Source of the DNA: Methanoregula sp.
GTDB lineage: Archaea > Halobacteriota > Methanomicrobia > Methanomicrobiales > Methanospirillaceae
Assembly: GCA_026394695.1 (NCBI GenBank)
Contig: JAPKXT010000099.1
Coordinates: 1-14,015 of the forward strand
DNA length: 14,015 nt
Direction of reading: 5' to 3'
Part shown: in pieces, positions 12,702-14,015 of the stretch
Layout of the letters: every line of letters starts with the position of its first letter
Numbering within the stretch: position 1 is the first letter of the stretch
Translations under genes and position numbers: made by a program
Notes under the pieces: model-generated
What the model saw: the letters and a program-made list of their open reading frames with translations, nothing else
The model's database searches: none
Told to the model about the DNA's origin: nothing

Positions 12702-14015
12702 ATGGCAGCAAAAAAGAAGAACGTGCCGGAAAAGAAGGATGAAGGTACTGCACGCCCCAAACGTTCCTTAAGGAAGGGGGCAGATGAAGCACTCCGGGAG
12801 AGCGAGGATAAGTACCGCACTGTCTTTGAGAATACCGGCACCGCGACGGTTGTCGTCGACGAAAGCAGCATTATCAGCCTCGCCAATACCGAGTTCGCAC
12901 ACCTTAGCGGTTTTTCCAAAGACGAGATAGAGGGAAAAAAGAGCTGGACCGAATTTGTGGTCAAAGAGGACTTGGAACGGATGCTCGACCAGCACCGGCT
13001 GCGCATGCAGAACCGGGAGAAGGCACTCACCCACTACGAGTTCCGGTTTGTCACAAAATCCGGTGATATCCGCACTATCTACCTCTCTATCGATGTCATT
13101 CCGGGTACCAAGAAGAGCATCGCCTCCCTGATGGACATCACCGAACGTAAGCGGGCTGAGGAACTCTACCAGACGATCTTTGAAAATACGGGAACCGCGA
13201 TGATCATCCTTGAAGAGGATACAACAATAGCGCAAGTCAATGAAGAAATGGAAAATATCTGGGGATATTCCAAGGAAGAGATTGAAGGTCGGGTGAAATG
13301 GCCGACACTGGTTGCAGAAGAGGATCTGGAGAAAATGCTGGAATACCACTGCCTCCGGCGAACTAATCCTGATTCAGCACCCAGAAACTATGAATTCAGG
13401 TTTATCCATAAAAACGGAGGGTTACGGGATGCCGCTCTGACCGCTGCAATGATTACGGGAACGACGAAGAGCGTGATATCCCTCCGCGACATCACGGAAT
13501 TCAAAAAGACCGAAGAGGCGCTGCGGGAGAACGAAGATAAATTCCGCGTATTGTCCGAACAGTCTATTTTAGGTATCGGCATCATCCAGGACGGCATCTA
13601 CCAGTACTTCAATCAGGGATATTGCGTAATCTCTGGTTATTCCGAGGATGAAATCAGGCGCTGGCAACCGTACGAATATGCCAAAACCGTTCATCCGGAC
13701 GATCTGGATCTTGTGATGGAACAGGTACAAAAAAAGCAGATGAATTCACCTGACGCCGTAACGCATTATTCGTTTCGCGCCCTCAACAAAGAAGGTGCGG
13801 TTCTGTTGCTCGACCTGTACTCCAAGACTATCATGTATCATGGTCGTCCCGCTGACTTCGTGACGTTCATCGACATCACCGAGCAAAAGCGGGCAGGAGA
13901 AACAGAGCAGAAACTGACCGAATTCCGGGAAAGTGTCATCACGAATGCACGGGTCTGGCTGAGTGTTCTTGACCACAGAGGAAAGATACTCATGTGGAAT
14001 ACAGCCGCAGAGGAG
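12702..14015 (+). CDS. Multi-PAS sensory protein, probably histidine kinase, 5' part
   Basis: The frame is open to the right edge for 438 residues, so the C-terminus is missing. The first 27 residues are a lysine-rich, probably disordered leader. Three PAS/PAC units follow at about 35-150, 155-270 and 280-397. Each ends in the D-I-T-E motif (145-148, 263-266, 391-394) that leads into a short linking helix, and a fourth PAS begins near 403. The first two are closely related (FENTGTA, Y/FSK-E-EIEG, EDLE-ML, YEFRF) and look like a tandem duplication; the third is different. No membrane segment is seen. Such cytosolic PAS arrays in Methanomicrobiales usually end in HisKA/HATPase_c, but no catalytic domain is visible here. 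The ATG has only a weak GGTTGGGA in front. Confidence 0.85.
   Translation, partial: MAAKKKNVPEKKDEGTARPKRSLRKGADEALRESEDKYRTVFENTGTATVVVDESSIISLANTEFAHLSGFSKDEIEGKKSWTEFVVKEDLERMLDQHRLRMQNREKALTHYEFRFVTKSGDIRTIYLSIDVIPGTKKSIASLMDITERKRAEELYQTIFENTGTAMIILEEDTTIAQVNEEMENIWGYSKEEIEGRVKWPTLVAEEDLEKMLEYHCLRRTNPDSAPRNYEFRFIHKNGGLRDAALTAAMITGTTKSVISLRDITEFKKTEEALRENEDKFRVLSEQSILGIGIIQDGIYQYFNQGYCVISGYSEDEIRRWQPYEYAKTVHPDDLDLVMEQVQKKQMNSPDAVTHYSFRALNKEGAVLLLDLYSKTIMYHGRPADFVTFIDITEQKRAGETEQKLTEFRESVITNARVWLSVLDHRGKILMWNTAAEE

Overview
The window looks like chromosomal DNA of a methanogenic archaeon of the Methanomicrobiales, most likely Methanoregula or a close relative. The grounds are an archaeal riboflavin-pathway reductase of the MJ0671/ArfC type, a secreted multi-PKD surface protein, PAS-rich sensor kinases, TATA-type promoter elements and GGTG/GGAG ribosome binding sites. 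The genus is an inference from gene style, not from a marker gene.

Layout. (1) 1-1174, minus strand: 5' part of a secreted protein with four complete PKD domains, running off the left edge. (2) 1175-3569, plus strand: two small operons of membrane and stress-type genes. The first encodes a DUF883 (YqjD/ElaB-like) protein, a DUF1469 (YqjE-like) protein and a third membrane protein. The second encodes a 74-residue protein built of 11-residue repeats and a 49-residue DUF1328 (YtjA-like) protein. Each operon is preceded by a copy of the same ~260-bp promoter-plus-leader sequence, so the two are probably controlled together. (3) 3733-4758: an AI-2E family permease with a TATA box placed for a nearly leaderless mRNA. 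(4) 4909-5140: a GerW/YtfJ-like small gene interrupted by a frameshift at a run of eight G. (5) 5281-10130: a complete branched-chain amino acid-type (HAAT) ABC transporter in two convergent units, livK-livH-livM on plus and livG-livF on minus. Both units carry the same inverted repeat, TGCTA-N5-TAGCA, between the TATA region and the first gene; this looks like a shared operator. (6) 10280-11371 minus: a PAS sensor histidine kinase without a partner regulator. (7) 11722-12417 plus: the riboflavin/F420-pathway reductase. (8) 12702-14015 plus: N-terminal part of a multi-PAS sensory protein cut by the right edge.

The most notable signals are the duplicated promoter-leader driving an archaeal yqjDE-like operon and an LEA-like repeat protein, and the common operator tying together the split Liv transporter. 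No CRISPR array, tRNA, rRNA, IS element or integrase was seen.
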